Shown here: piece after piece, positions 34,801 through 45,246 of the stretch
How the letters are laid out: every line of letters begins with the position of its first letter
Position numbering within the stretch: position 1 is the first letter of the stretch
Assembly: GCA_033065855.1 (NCBI GenBank)
Contig: JAVXUO010003162.1
Location: 1 to 64,000, forward strand
From: Escallonia rubra
Taxonomy: Eukaryota > Streptophyta > Magnoliopsida > Escalloniales > Escalloniaceae
Length of the DNA: 64,000 bases
Direction: 5' to 3'
Notes under the pieces: model-generated
The model's input: the letters and a program-made list of their open reading frames with translations, nothing else
The model's database searches: none
What the model was told of the DNA's origin: nothing
Made by a program: the position numbers and the translations under genes

Positions 34801-35484
34801 GCCTACACCAAACCTTTGATGCATCGAGAAAGGGATAGGGGAATGCAAAACCCCGCGTTTTTATGATGGATGTGCTTTTTCATGGCATGCTTTGTGGAGA
34901 ATGGCAACATTGGAAATCTGTGAAGGTGAGGAGAAGCTTGCTCCATTGGCGTCAGTCTAGTTCGCTCACTGCATGGTTTGCGAATTGTTTGAGTTCGTTG
35001 AGCGCCCGTGATGCGAACGTCTTCCTATTACCCTTCTTGGACCAGTCCCACTGCTAGTTGGTTTGCTATAAACCAAAAAATATGGTCATATCAATCCTCG
35101 ACAGTTTCCACAACGATGCCAAAATGATGCCCGTGAAGGAACTTTTCAAAGAACAATTGGATGCTATGGTAATCTTTCGATTGTTGTTAGAGTTTTTCTA
35201 TTTCTTAATTTGCTTATTGTAACTATTATCGCGTAACTTACGCCATTTTTATTACTCCACAGGATCTGTTTTGTGCCATGGTCCACTGTCTCAGTGGACA
35301 AAGAGTACAGACAAAGCCGAATCTCGTAGTTCGATTGAAGAAACGGAGGCCCATGGAAGCTAATCATTCGGACTGCGGCATCTTCGTCTTGATGTACATG
35401 GACTATATTTATCAGAATAAAAGCCTCAAGGCCACCGTCTGGAGCGAAGCAGACGTAGAAAACTTTAGATATATTATAGCTTGA
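31870..35484 (+). pseudogene. PMD-Ulp1 fusion, broken copy
   Basis: Blocks line up with the intact gene at 14019-16962: a first exon MAFNTRAEDPFVLYDQ (31870), a PMD core ALVAWSRSETNTFHFSLGEM and TLENVGFITGLPV (32116-32622), a second PMD part with DDPHHNIVFYL (32760-33455), a linker (34136-34573), and a Ulp1 end with DQSHC where the intact copy has HHW, then LDSFHN and NHSDCGIFVLMYMDYI (34863-35484). Breaks include a stop at the end of exon 1, stops before 32116, a stop right after DQSHC, and shifts near 33030 and 34700. A 624-base insertion lies in the intron after 33400. The catalytic Cys remains, but the gene cannot make a full protein. Confidence 0.82.
33451..34074. mobile_element. Insertion in the PMD-Ulp1 pseudogene intron
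   Basis: The block starts TATAATATCCCACG and ends GGGGTATTACA, a rough inverted match like that of the TGTAACACCCC elements at 43454 and 45896. It lies wholly between the donor after 33400 and the acceptor TTGTAG near 34131, and the intact copy has no equivalent. No clear target duplication. A decayed solo LTR or short nonautonomous element is possible. Confidence 0.4.
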
Positions 35485-35774
35485 CAAATTCATAACGGAC
35501 GGCCTAGACTAGTTAGGAATATTGTAAATCTAGCTCAGGACGAGACCAAATGACATTGTAAATTTTTATTTTTATGTAATACCATTGTCACTTGAGATGC
35601 TTGTGTTCATGAAATTTGATCTCGTTTGTTTATGAAAGGCAATGTGTTTATGGCTTCATGTTCTGGTTGAGTATTTCTTTTAAGAATTTTATGTGTTGTG
35701 GTTTTTTTATATTTCTTTAGACATGTTGATGGTGGGTAAGAAAATAAGGGAAAGGACTTTAAATTAGTCTACTT

Positions 35775-36475
35775 GGCCGTCCGCTACATAGTGTAGCGGA
35801 TGGCTTAAATGCAAAAAAATAATTCTAAGTGTTCGGGACCAATGTTTCTGCTTGGACAACTTAAACGCCGAAAACAATTCTAAGTGTTGGAGGCCAATAT
35901 TTCTGCTTGGCTGTCCGCTACATATTGTAGCGGGCGGACGGTCAAAACAAAATAAAAAAACTCTAAGTGTTGGATGCAATGTTTCTGCTTGGCCGTCTGC
36001 TACATAGTGTAGCAGACGACTTAAACTCCAAAAAAAATTATAAGTATTGGAGGCCGATGTTTCTGCTTGGCCGCTACATAGTGTAGCGGATGGCTTAAAC
36101 GCCAAAAAAAATTCTAAGTGTTGGAGGCTAATGTTTCTGCTTGGCCGTCCGCTACACTTAAACACCAAAAAAAATTCTAAGTGTTGGAGGCCAATGTTTC
36201 TGCTTGGTTGTCAGCTACATAGTGTAGCGGACGACTTAAACGCAAATTTTTTTTTTCAGTGTTGGAGGCCAATGTTTCTGCTTGGTCGCCCGCTACATAG
36301 TGTAGCGGACGGAGAGGGAGACAAGATGTGACATGTTGTCATCCAAAAGTCGTCTGTTACATAGTGTGGCGGATGACTTTTTGATTGAAAATTTTCAGGG
36401 TCAAAAAGTCAGTGTAGCAGACGGGCAGGCGGGGTCATTTTGGACAAAAAGCCAGTCCGCTACATTGTGTAACAG
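35775..36475. repeat. Expanded palindrome array, element E right
   Basis: A unit of about 70-90 bases repeats eight or nine times: a CCGCTACATAGTGTAGCGG palindrome, a CTTAAACGC(C)AAAAAAAATTCTAAGTG stretch, then TTGGAGGCCAATGTTTCTGCTTGG. One unit (about 36148) has lost half its palindrome. This is a local amplification not seen at the left end. Confidence 0.82.
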
Positions 36476-36577
36476 TCGGCGGTTTAAAAAAAAAAAAACT
36501 AGATCTGGGTCGTCCGTCCTTTAAGGATGGGCGATCAGATCGTGCAAGTTGCCCGCGCGGTCAACGAATCAGCTCCC

Positions 36578-36644
<67 letters not shown>

Positions 36645-36647
36645 TAT
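36578..36647. repeat. (TA)n tract between elements E and F
   Basis: About 70 bases of TA dinucleotides. Confidence 0.95.
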
Positions 36648-36908
36648 CCATTGCTCGCGTGGGTAACTTCCGCGCAGTTGCCCTCGCGATCTGGCTGTCC
36701 ACGCGCGAGATGTGGACGGCCAGATCGCGCGCGTGGATGACCATTTTCTCGTCATCCGCTACATAGTGTTGTAGCAGATGGTATTTTGTCGTCCGCTATA
36801 TTATGTAGCGGACGACAAAATCTGGCCCGCCCATCGGGGCCAGATGGATGGCTAGATCGCGCGGGCAACTATGCGGAAGTTGCTAGCACGAGCAATGAAT
36901 CAGCTCCC
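36648..36908. mobile_element. Element F: 260-bp MITE-like MULE derivative
   Basis: Almost entirely one inverted repeat: the phrases ATTGCTCG, CTTCCGC, GTTGCCC, CGCGATCT, then two palindromes (36755-36815), then the mirror of the same phrases ending AATCAGCTCCC at 36908. The left end lacks the GGGAGCTGATTC terminus. The whole element could fold into one hairpin. Confidence 0.7.
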
Positions 36909-36932
36909 ATATATATATATATATATATATAT
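36909..36932. repeat. (AT)n tract between elements F and G
   Basis: AT run of 24 bases flanked by element ends on both sides. Confidence 0.95.
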
Positions 36933-37819
36933 GGGAGCCAGATCGCGTTGGCAACGAGATCTGGCCGTCCATCCTGAACGGCCCAGATCATTTTTTTTTA
37001 AAAGTTTGTCAACCGTCCGCGACATTGTGTAGCGGACGAGATTTTTTACCAAATTGCCCCTCCTATGTCATTCGCTACACAGTCTAGCAGACGACTTTTT
37101 GACCCTGACAACCGTCAGGCAATGTAGTCCGCTACACTGTGTAGCGGACGAATTTTTGCCTGACGCTTGTCACGTTAGTCCACATCCTGTCCATATGTCA
37201 CATCTTGTCCCCACGCTAATCGTCTGCTACACGGTTTGGCGGATTACTTGGTAGATATACCCCTAAAGTGCCCTAATTCTCATCTTTTTTGGCATTCTCA
37301 TTTACTTGAGATCCACTTGCTTCCATTTTCAGCTCCCTTCAAGCTTCAAGTAACACTTGCTTCAAGCTTCACTCAAGCAAGGTAAGTTTGTGAATGGTGA
37401 CGTTTTCTTTATGGGTTGAATGATGAAGTTTCTTTTTTTTTTGGATGAATATATAGATTTTTTTGGGTTTATGTTTGTAGTATTTATTAGTCTATTTATT
37501 CATCAAAGTAATTTTAATTTGTGATGTTCAAGAAATTAATTTTTTAAAATCAAAAAAATTATTATAGTTAAATTCGAATTTTTTGACATTATGTTTGTTG
37601 TATTCTGGCATGCTAAATTTGTCTATTCATCTTAGTAATTTTAATTTGTTATGTTTGAGAAATTAATAATTGTTAAATTGGAGATACTTTTGAGATTATG
37701 TTGGGTATATTTGTCATGCTAAATTGGTCTATTCATCAAGGTAATTTTGATTTGATATGTTCAAGAAACGCGATTTCATAGTTAAGCGTAATCTATTTCT
37801 ACATACGTTTTGTTTCACA

Positions 37820-40058
37820 ATGTCCGATTTCGTTTCAAGCTCCAACACCCCAATAGATGCTAGTGATCCGTATCTAGGACGAACGTTTCAAACATTGGAG
37901 AAAGCCGAATGATGTTTTCGAGCGTATTTGTTGATGGTTGGATTTGGCATTAGAATAAAGACTACAAGAACAAGCAACATAACAAAAAAATTATGCTCTT
38001 GCTTATACGAGTGTCATATGAGCAGACACCCACTGCAAAATGAGACACACGTCGGTAATGATGACAGTGATGCCGAAATAGGATATGCGCGGAGAAGACG
38101 GGACTACTTTGCGCGCACGAATTGCCAGGTCAAGATGTTCGTAAGCCATAAGCCCAAGCAAGATCATTGGCTTATTATTAACTTGGAATTGGCACACAAT
38201 CACCCGTTAGTAACCCCTTCTAAGGTGAGTCAGATGCATCAACACAAGAAGATGGGTAAGGTCGCAAGGAGTCTGATTCACACAATGAGCAATGCACGGA
38301 TAGGTCTACCGACATTGTTAATGTTCTTGCTGAACAAACTGGGGGAATTCAGAATCTAAACTTTAACACGACAGACATTCGTAACGCAGTCCAAACCCAA
38401 AGACGAGTCGCGTATGACCTTAATGATGCTCAATCCACAATGAGCTAGCTTATTGAAGCGGATGCAGATGGAGGACCTGCAGTTTACCTTCGATTATAAA
38501 CTTGACGATGAGCATCGAGTTTCCATAATTTTTTGGGTCGACGGTCGTTCGAGGCTTGCTTATAAGCATTTTGGGGATGTCGTGACTTTCGACACCACAT
38601 ACCATACCAACAAGTACTCGATGCCATTCGCTTATTTCACATGCGTCAATTATCATTACCACTCCATCCTGTTCGACTTCTCTTTGTTAAGGGACGAGAA
38701 CGAGAGTTCTTTTGTATGGTTGTTTAAGGCGTGGCTGGAAGCAATGAACTTCAAAGCACCCAAAGTTATCATCACCAATCAAGATTTGGCAATGAAGAAA
38801 GTTATTGCTACCGTCTTCCCAGATACTCGACACAACTTGTGCACTTGGCACATAAGCAACAAATACCTTGAACGTCTCTATCACGTGTATGCAAAGTATC
38901 CTGACTTTAAACAGGATTTTGACAAGTGCGTTAACAAGTCGTTAACTATTGAGGATTTTGAGGAGAGGTGGGAAAAGCTTGTTGAGGTTACTCATTGCAA
39001 ATGAGTGGCTCCAACACTTGTATGAGCTCAAAGAGCAATGGATTGGTGTTTACATGAAAATATATTTTTCTGCGGGCATGAAAATGACGGGCAGGAGTGA
39101 ATCTATGAATGCCTGGTTCGATAGTTATGTGGGTACATCTACCAATTTGAAGAGTTTCATCACGTCCGCCCAAAAAGCGGTTGCCTTGTTATTCGTGAAA
39201 GAAAGGGCTGCAGACTTTGCAAGCACTTACAAACAAATGAGAAGGTTACTTGAGACCCCGTTGGAGCTGCAAAAATCAGGACGATACAATATAAATAAGG
39301 TGGCAAAAAATTCTACGCGTGAGTTCAAGGTTTATTCGCTGATGAATGACTTCGTCCTTGAGAAGCTGCGCAGAATGTATACGGTGAGCCATGACACATT
39401 GACGGATTCAGTGACATGTGTTTGCAAGAAGTTTGAGTTCCATGGCATCATGTGTAGACACATTCTGCGCTTTTTCACCTAGAAGAATATCAAGGCAATC
39501 CCCGATAAATACGTCCTGCTGCAGTGGACGAAGGTTGCAAACAGGTTGCACGGTACCATTGCCTTTCTGGAGCATCTGTATACTGACTTTGAAGAATTAG
39601 AGAATTTGTGGTATAATCATCTTGTGACAATGTTTACCCGTTTATCCGTAAAGGGTGCTGCTACAATGACCGGGTATAAACATATCCTCGAGACAGCGCA
39701 GCAGCAAGAGCCCATCGTCGACCAATTTGAAGTAGCTTCAGTCAGCAATGGGGTTGACACTGAGCCTACACAGGGATCAGAAGATGATGACCCGGTTGAG
39801 GAATAGGACAATGATATCCGGCCTTTGGATCCAATTATATCGCAAACGAAAGGCCGTAAGAGATCTACGTGGATGAAGATCACTATTGAACAAGCAACTC
39901 AACCTAAAAAGCTGAGAAGGTATGCACTGTGCAACAAAATGACCAACCATGACAAGCGGAACCATTACAAGGCACTGGGGATAAGTCCAGGGGATTTGCA
40001 AGACGAGGAAGAAGATGATGCCGAAGACGAGGAAGAAGAAGATGCAGTGGACCTTTAG
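37820..40058 (+). pseudogene. MULE (FAR1/MURA-like) transposase, broken
   Basis: Starts with ATG TCC GAT at 37820 and hits a stop 30 codons later (TLEKAE then TGA). It then continues with the FAR1-type region (GFGIRIKTTRTSN, ELAHNHPLVTPSK), the MULE core (GDVVTFDTTYHTNKYSMPFA, VIITNQDLAMKKVIATVF, LCTWHISNKY), GRSESMNAWFDSYVG, a SWIM finger (CKKFEFHGIMCRHILRFF) and CALCNKMTNHDKRNH near the end. Further breaks: after NVLLN-type sequence near 38330, an EVTHCK frame break with about 20 missing bases near 39000, a deletion near 39240, a stop at 39481 (FFT then TAG) and one near 39805. Shares the ITNQD change with copy A, so these two are closer to each other than to element B's copy. Confidence 0.85.
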
Positions 40059-40139
40059 TTGGACTTTTTGTAGTAATTTTGTTGTAATAATCTTTTGTGA
40101 GCCATCAAGTCTCATTTTTTTTGTGTGATTTTTTTCTTC

Positions 40140-40340
40140 CGTCCGCTACATAGTCTAGCGGACGGAAGAACAAATTTTTATGTATTCGGCCATCCGCTAC
40201 ACTATATAGTGGACGGCGCAGAAGAAACATTAACTTCAACACTTAGAATTTTTTTGGTGTTTTAGGGCACCTAACATTAGAGCTCAACACTTTATTTCAA
40301 AGAAGTTTTAAGCCGTCCGCTACATAGTATAGCAGACGGT
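40140..40340. repeat. Palindromes on the 3' side of element G
   Basis: Three palindromes, CCGCTACATAGTCTAGCGG, CCGCTACACTATATAGTGG and CCGCTACATAGTATAGCAG, separated by a repeated AACACTTA(G/T)AATTTTTTTGGTGTTTTAGG phrase. Confidence 0.75.
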
Positions 40341-40349
40341 GCAACATAA

Positions 40350-40695
40350 ACATTAGACTTTAACACTTATAATTTTTTTGGTGTTTTAGGGGACCTAACA
40401 TTAGACTTTAACACTTAATTTGTTATGGTGTACTAAATTTGTATACATTGGGCAATGTGCGTGAAGTGAAGCAACAAGCTCATGGCTGTTGCAAAACTTT
40501 CATTCATTTTAACAACTATTAGTTCAATAAGGAGGAACATTTTTAACAAGCCAACATTTTAAACAAGAATAGAGTGATGATTCACATTTTTTTCATTACA
40601 ACAAGACAATATTTTTAACAAAATGTTCTTGCTCATTACAAGAACACAATTTACATATGGTCACAGTCACCTTCAATTATAATTTCTACCTAAAT
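40350..40695. other. AT-rich spacer, nothing recognised
   Basis: Noncoding AT-rich sequence between element G and the GRF pseudogene. It may hold the 3' region of the latter. Confidence 0.4.
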
Positions 40696-40700
40696 TACAT

Positions 40701-41069
40701 CTATCCAAAGAACACCCATTTCATAAGAAAAAACAGCCAACTGAGGACCAAAGCCATCCATAAACGTTTCTCCAACTGACGAGCTGCTAACACTTTTGCT
40801 TCCAACCCCCGAATTCTTACCAACAGCCCAGGTATGACCTCCACTGCTCTTGCACACATTGGTGGGTCTATCCATTGAAAATAACAGCATCCACCATTCA
40901 TCTGTCTAATAAACATTTAACTTAGTCAATATAACCAAAAAATTGACCCAACATCGTGAAATCTTACCACATAATTACGGCAGCCTAAGAACCTTCTTCA
41001 TGGGTTCATCTCCGCCCAAGAAGTTGCGTGTTTAAGGGGCTCCCCACAAAAGCAGAGATCCTCATTCAT
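40701..41069 (-). pseudogene. GRF zinc-finger protein, broken
   Basis: Exon 1 (41069-40968) begins MNEDLCFCGEPLKHATSW and ends RRFLGCRNYV. After donor GTG|GTAAGA and acceptor ACAG, exon 2 (40901-40701) reads MNGGCCYFQWIDPPM, then a helical stretch and a hydrophobic tail (MALVLSWLFFLMKWVFF). This is the plant GRF-type zinc finger layout: Cys-x-Cys, then Gly-Arg-(R/F) Phe-x-x-Cys, then Cys, then FxWxD, with a C-terminal membrane helix. The Gly before Arg-Arg is replaced by a stop (TGA), so this copy is broken at the motif that names the family. About 120 residues if read through, normal for such proteins. Confidence 0.7.
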
Positions 41070-41530
41070 GGTTTTTGAGTTTTCAGCTGGATTATAGAAC
41101 AAATCTGACGTGTGTGTGTGTGGGTGGGTGGGCGCGTCAATGATAAAGGGTGAAATTCTGTGTGTGCATGGGTGTTTGTGTATATATAACCGTGTAACAT
41201 ATTTGGCGCAAAAAGGGAACAATGAAGGTGGGGTTTTCCCTCAATTGGAAAATACAAGAGAGAAGGACCTAAATACCCCCGCAGTTAGGATTTTACTAAC
41301 AGAATATGTGACTCCCGTTAATAAATTCCATAGATTGCAACATGTGTCAAACGTTGGGGTCTTGGATGTCAAGTTCAAAAGTTTGGGGTTCTGATTGCAA
41401 ATCTTTGGAAAACTCAGGGTCTACAGTGCAATTAAGCCTATACGTAAATACATAATGAAGAACATTTTTTGTGATAGTAATATTGATTTCTGAGTTGATA
41501 AAGAAAACCCATGGCATGTTTTGAAATCCT

Positions 41531-42695
41531 GGGTTAATTTTACGCTACACCCTAAACTTAAGGGTCAGTTGCACCCAGCACCTCATGGTTCTAATTTTGG
41601 CACCCAACACCAAAATTTTGAAAATCTTGGTTTTCAACACCAGATGACGGTCAAAATGCCTGTTGACCTCATGTCCGTTAGTTTTTCAGGGGCAAATGCG
41701 TCTTTTTTCCTGTTAATTCTTTTTCCATATGAACACGTCAAAACCCCTAATTCCCATCTTCCCCAAACCTATCCTATGACCTGTAACATAACACTCTTGA
41801 TCCCATCGATCCCCAAATGGTCTTTCCCTCCAACAGCCCCATTTTCTCTCTTGCAAGCCGTCGCCATGGATTCTGACTTCGTGGTTATTGCTCTCTTCTG
41901 CTTGCTCATCTGCATCATCGTGGTGACTACCTCGGCAACATTGAAACCCAGAGTTGAAGGCTAGAGCTCTGGTGGTGGTGGCAGCACATATTCGGACAAG
42001 AAAACATAGGTTGTGTGGCATTTAACCGAACAAAATGATGGTGATGATGTTTAATAAGTTCTACCATCGGCGGTGTGTGAAGTGGTTGTGGTGCGACCAT
42101 TGTAGTCTCGTTGCAAACGTCGAGCAGTAGTGGTGGTGATGCGCCGACTGGCACTATTGCATGTCGCGGTGGTGATGGCACCGATTGGCGCTACGTTAAT
42201 CGTCGTGGTTGTTCCAATCAAAAGTACTTCTTAATTTGGTTGTTGGAATTACAGAAAAATTGGTATTGGGTTCTTCACCGGCGGTGGTGGGTCAATTGGT
42301 GATTGTGGATCTGGCGGCCCCACTCCTGTCTATACTCTTTTTTTTGTGGCACCGTGGTGGTGAAACTCTACGGCGAACATTCCATGAGAATCCCAAGGTA
42401 GTGGGCCCATGGGCATTTTTTACGGTGATGACATTGAACGTCGGTGGGGCTCAGTGCTGGCTAACCTTGATTGCTACTGCAGAATCAATGGCTGCCTGGT
42501 TGCTATGTGCACATGGTCATCTTTACTGGCAGTTAGGCTTTTACAAAGAAAATATCATTTTGCCCCTGAAAAACTAACGGACGTTTGGTCAACAGGCATT
42601 TTGACCGTCATCTGGTGTTGAAAACCAAGATTTTCCAAATTTTGGTGCTGGGTGCAACTGACCCCTAAGTATAGGGTGTAGCGTAAAATTAACCC
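41531..42695. mobile_element. Element H: small MULE with exact 9-bp duplication
   Basis: Inverted ends GGGTTAATTTTACGCTACAC at 41531 and its complement ending at 42695 match for about 180 bases (left arm to about 41700). The nine bases TGAAATCCT flank it directly at 41522-41530 and 42696-42704. This is a textbook MULE insertion. The interior has a short plus-strand frame with a hydrophobic segment (about 41865-41964, MDSDFVVIALFCLLIC) and GGT-rich sequence, possibly a captured gene fragment, not identified. No transposase. Confidence 0.9.
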
Positions 42696-42704
42696 TGAAA
42701 TCCT

Positions 42705-43453
42705 TAAACCTATTTTAGGAACATGGTTTGTGTAGTTATTGGGCTTTCGCTCATTCCTTATTTTTCAAGTGACAACTTAGGAGGGGCGGATCCTCATGAG
42801 CAACACGAGGAAGGGGCGCCCGATGAGAACTATTAGAATAATGAAGTTTTACAATAGATATTATGGATGAACTATTGTAAGGAGCTTAGGTTTCCTCGAA
42901 TTCTTTCGTAAATGTCAGTGACATGTAACTTGTAAGTGAATTTTTAATTGGATTATTGATAAATTTCTAAGTGAGGCTCTTAATAGCCAATTTAGTTGTT
43001 TTAGAATTTAGTAAGCTGGATTGAAATTTTGAGTTCAGGTTGCAGTAGGCCTGGCAGAGCCCTAGTGAAGGCTTAGTGGCTCTTCGTCTAGTCACGAACT
43101 TGACACTTGGGCTCACCCGTGGGTTCAGGTCGTGACAGATTGCCTTGCCGGTGGAGTATTGATTTTTGGATAGAGATTACGTTCCTAAATTTACAATGTA
43201 GGGTGCTTCGGGCAAGTTTCCTTACCTATCTTATATTTTCTTCTTCAGAGGCTTAGACATGCTTGAGTAATTAGGTTGTGCATTTATGGTAAAAAAAAAA
43301 AGGAAGATGTAATTAATGGTGGATTGGCGTGGAGTATGGAGAGGTTTCAGCACTATATACCTTTACACGACTAGTTCTAAGCCTTTTTATATTTTTCAAT
43401 CTAGGCTTGCAATCATTGTTGTTTTAGTTGCCGTGTTCTCGGATGTGATATAC
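42705..43453. other. Unidentified repeat-like spacer
   Basis: Contains a GGGTTCAGGTCGTGACA phrase (about 43121-43137), common near LTR ends of plant gypsy elements, and a short open stretch GGADPHEQHEEGAPDENY (about 42780-42835) ending in a stop. I cannot assign either. Confidence 0.35.
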
Positions 43454-45180
43454 TGTAACACTCCGCAAAATCCGAAGCGTTAACACTCACTCGATTATTT
43501 ACACTAAGACAATAAAATCCTCAAACTAAAACAAATGAACGACTATTAATTAGAGCAACTAAACCAATAATCATACTCTCAGTAGACTGTCATCGATAAA
43601 ACATGAAATTTAAGTCTGAAAAACTTTAAATAAGAATATTAACCAAGGAGAGGTTCTAATGACCAATACTAAAACTTAAATTCAATTTCTTTCACTCGTA
43701 TCTAATCCATACTGAGGCAACCTAATGTTGGTTATCACATGTGGAAAGAAAGTCAAATGAGGGTGAGCTTCTGAGATCATAGTAAGGTCAATCAACGATT
43801 AAAAATAGAGTTATTCGAACGATTTTCCATACATAGTCAAATGACATTTTAAGAAAAAATTTAAATAAAACCAAAGCATTTCGATATAGACGGAGGGAAG
43901 AGTATCGACTCTATCCCTTAAAACCAATATATATTTTTAAAACATTTCAGATACGATAAAATCAAATGTATACATTGAACATGAGCAGTACAGATTAGCA
44001 AATTAAAGCCACCCCGGTAGTGCTCAGATACACTATATATATATATGCATATGTACACTAACTAGTCCATTTAGGTATTAGCTTCAACCAAACTAAACAT
44101 ATCATCCTTCTAATGCCAACAATACACACCAACCTTATAACTCCTCATATTTACTAACTCATGTCAATATTCAAAGAAATAAACACACTTCAAAACATTT
44201 TATGACGATTGAATCAAATAAAACGAATGAGAACTAATACATAATTTCAAACGATCGCTTTAAGGTTCAAGTAGGGGTTTCATGGGTAATTCTAAAATAT
44301 TTTTATGATAATTTAAAAGAAAATAGAGTTCAATGATATTCGCGAAATAGTCAGAATAAAACATATCAATTCAGAATGATGAAGTAGGGTTCACATAGAA
44401 AATCCTTACCTCGATCCCAGCTAAGTGAAGCAAAATAATCTGGACCACAGTCCTCTGAATCAACCTAGATTAGCAAATTACTTATCAGAACACAATTTAC
44501 ACTACTATACTATAAACCTAATATCAACTACTCATAATGAGCCCATTCTTCAACCCGGAATGATGCAACCCGAAGTGCGTTCCGCACACTGCCAACCTAG
44601 CTGGAAAACCCGACACACTCTTCAAGGCCTAATAGTAACCCAAGATTTGGTAATATATTCTCATAAAATATTTTATAGCTTAAAGCAGAATATAAAATAT
44701 CAATATAAATATTATCAATTTTCAAGTATTTTTTAATTAAAAATAATTTCTTTAAATGTAATAAAAACTTATAAATATCCATAATTGTTTCTAACTGAAA
44801 ATAAATTCTCATAATTTTGGAACATCTATAAAAAATATATAAAAATTTTAATTTTAAAAGCATTGAAACTATTTTTACATTATTCGTGTTCCAATGCGAT
44901 ATATTAATGATAACAAATCGACTCTAAAAATCATCAAACTTAAACTGGGACTTATCTACACTATACAAACTTTACTATAATTTTTTCAGTATTTATCACA
45001 AATTTTAAAGATTCCAAATAGATTTTACAAATTTAGCGAAATTTCACTGGCTAATTTTACAAACTTTACTATAATTTTTTCTCATCTGGAAGTGGAAGCA
45101 CAGGGTACCACCAGCTTCACAACCCCACAAAAACCCACTTCTTCTTCTTCCCCTTGTTCTCTGCACTCACAGACTCCTTT
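43454..45180. mobile_element. Truncated LTR related to the solo LTR at 45896
   Basis: Begins TGTAACACTCCGCAAAATCC and stays recognisably parallel to 45896 onward: GAACATGAGCAGTACA, GCCACCCCG...AGTGCTC, TGATGAAGTAGGGTTC and CTTACCTCGATCC occur in both, in order. The similarity fades near the AAGCACAGGGTACCAC / AAGCACAGTGTACCAC region, so the 3' half is missing. Confidence 0.65.
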
Positions 45181-45185
45181 GATTG

Positions 45186-45222
45186 CCTCACACACACACA
45201 CACACACACGCGCGCGCGCGTT
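45186..45222. repeat. (CA)n(CG)n microsatellite
   Basis: CACACA run followed by CGCGCGCGCG, at the junction of the LTR fragment and the hAT pseudogene. Confidence 0.9.
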
Positions 45223-45246
45223 ACATACATAACATACACACACGAT

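Larger units (their letters stand above)
31215..36577 (+). mobile_element. Element E: MULE carrying a PMD-Ulp1 pseudogene
   Basis: The left end GGAGTTGATCAATTGCCCG at 31215 and the right end (inverted) GGGAGCTGATTCGTTGACC at 36577 are diverged TIRs. They stay alignable for about 280 bases, including matched palindromes and the phrase TGTCACATCTTGTCTCCC in both. The interior holds a broken PMD-Ulp1 gene and a 0.6 kb insertion. The right side abuts a (TA)n run. Same family as A, C, D, F and G by palindromes and end hairpin. Confidence 0.8.
36933..40350 (+). mobile_element. Element G: MULE with broken transposase
   Basis: The left end GGGAGCCAGATCGCGTTGGC with a GGCCGTCCATCC/GGCC hairpin is followed by palindromes at 37015-37245, a leader with CTTCAAGCTTCAAGTAACAC, donor CAAG|GTAAGTTTG near 37381 and the transposase. 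Three palindromes at 40140-40340 mark the 3' side. No matching right terminus is seen, so the right boundary is approximate. Colinear with element A in reverse. Confidence 0.7.

Noticed and set aside
36527-36766. Open frames encoding long Tyr-Ile runs, also near 22350 and 31100
   Set aside because: Translations of (TA)n microsatellites.
29157-37245. Regularly spaced palindromes that could be mistaken for a CRISPR array
   Set aside because: Plant genome, unit and spacer lengths vary, spacers are shared, and the arrays mark transposon ends.
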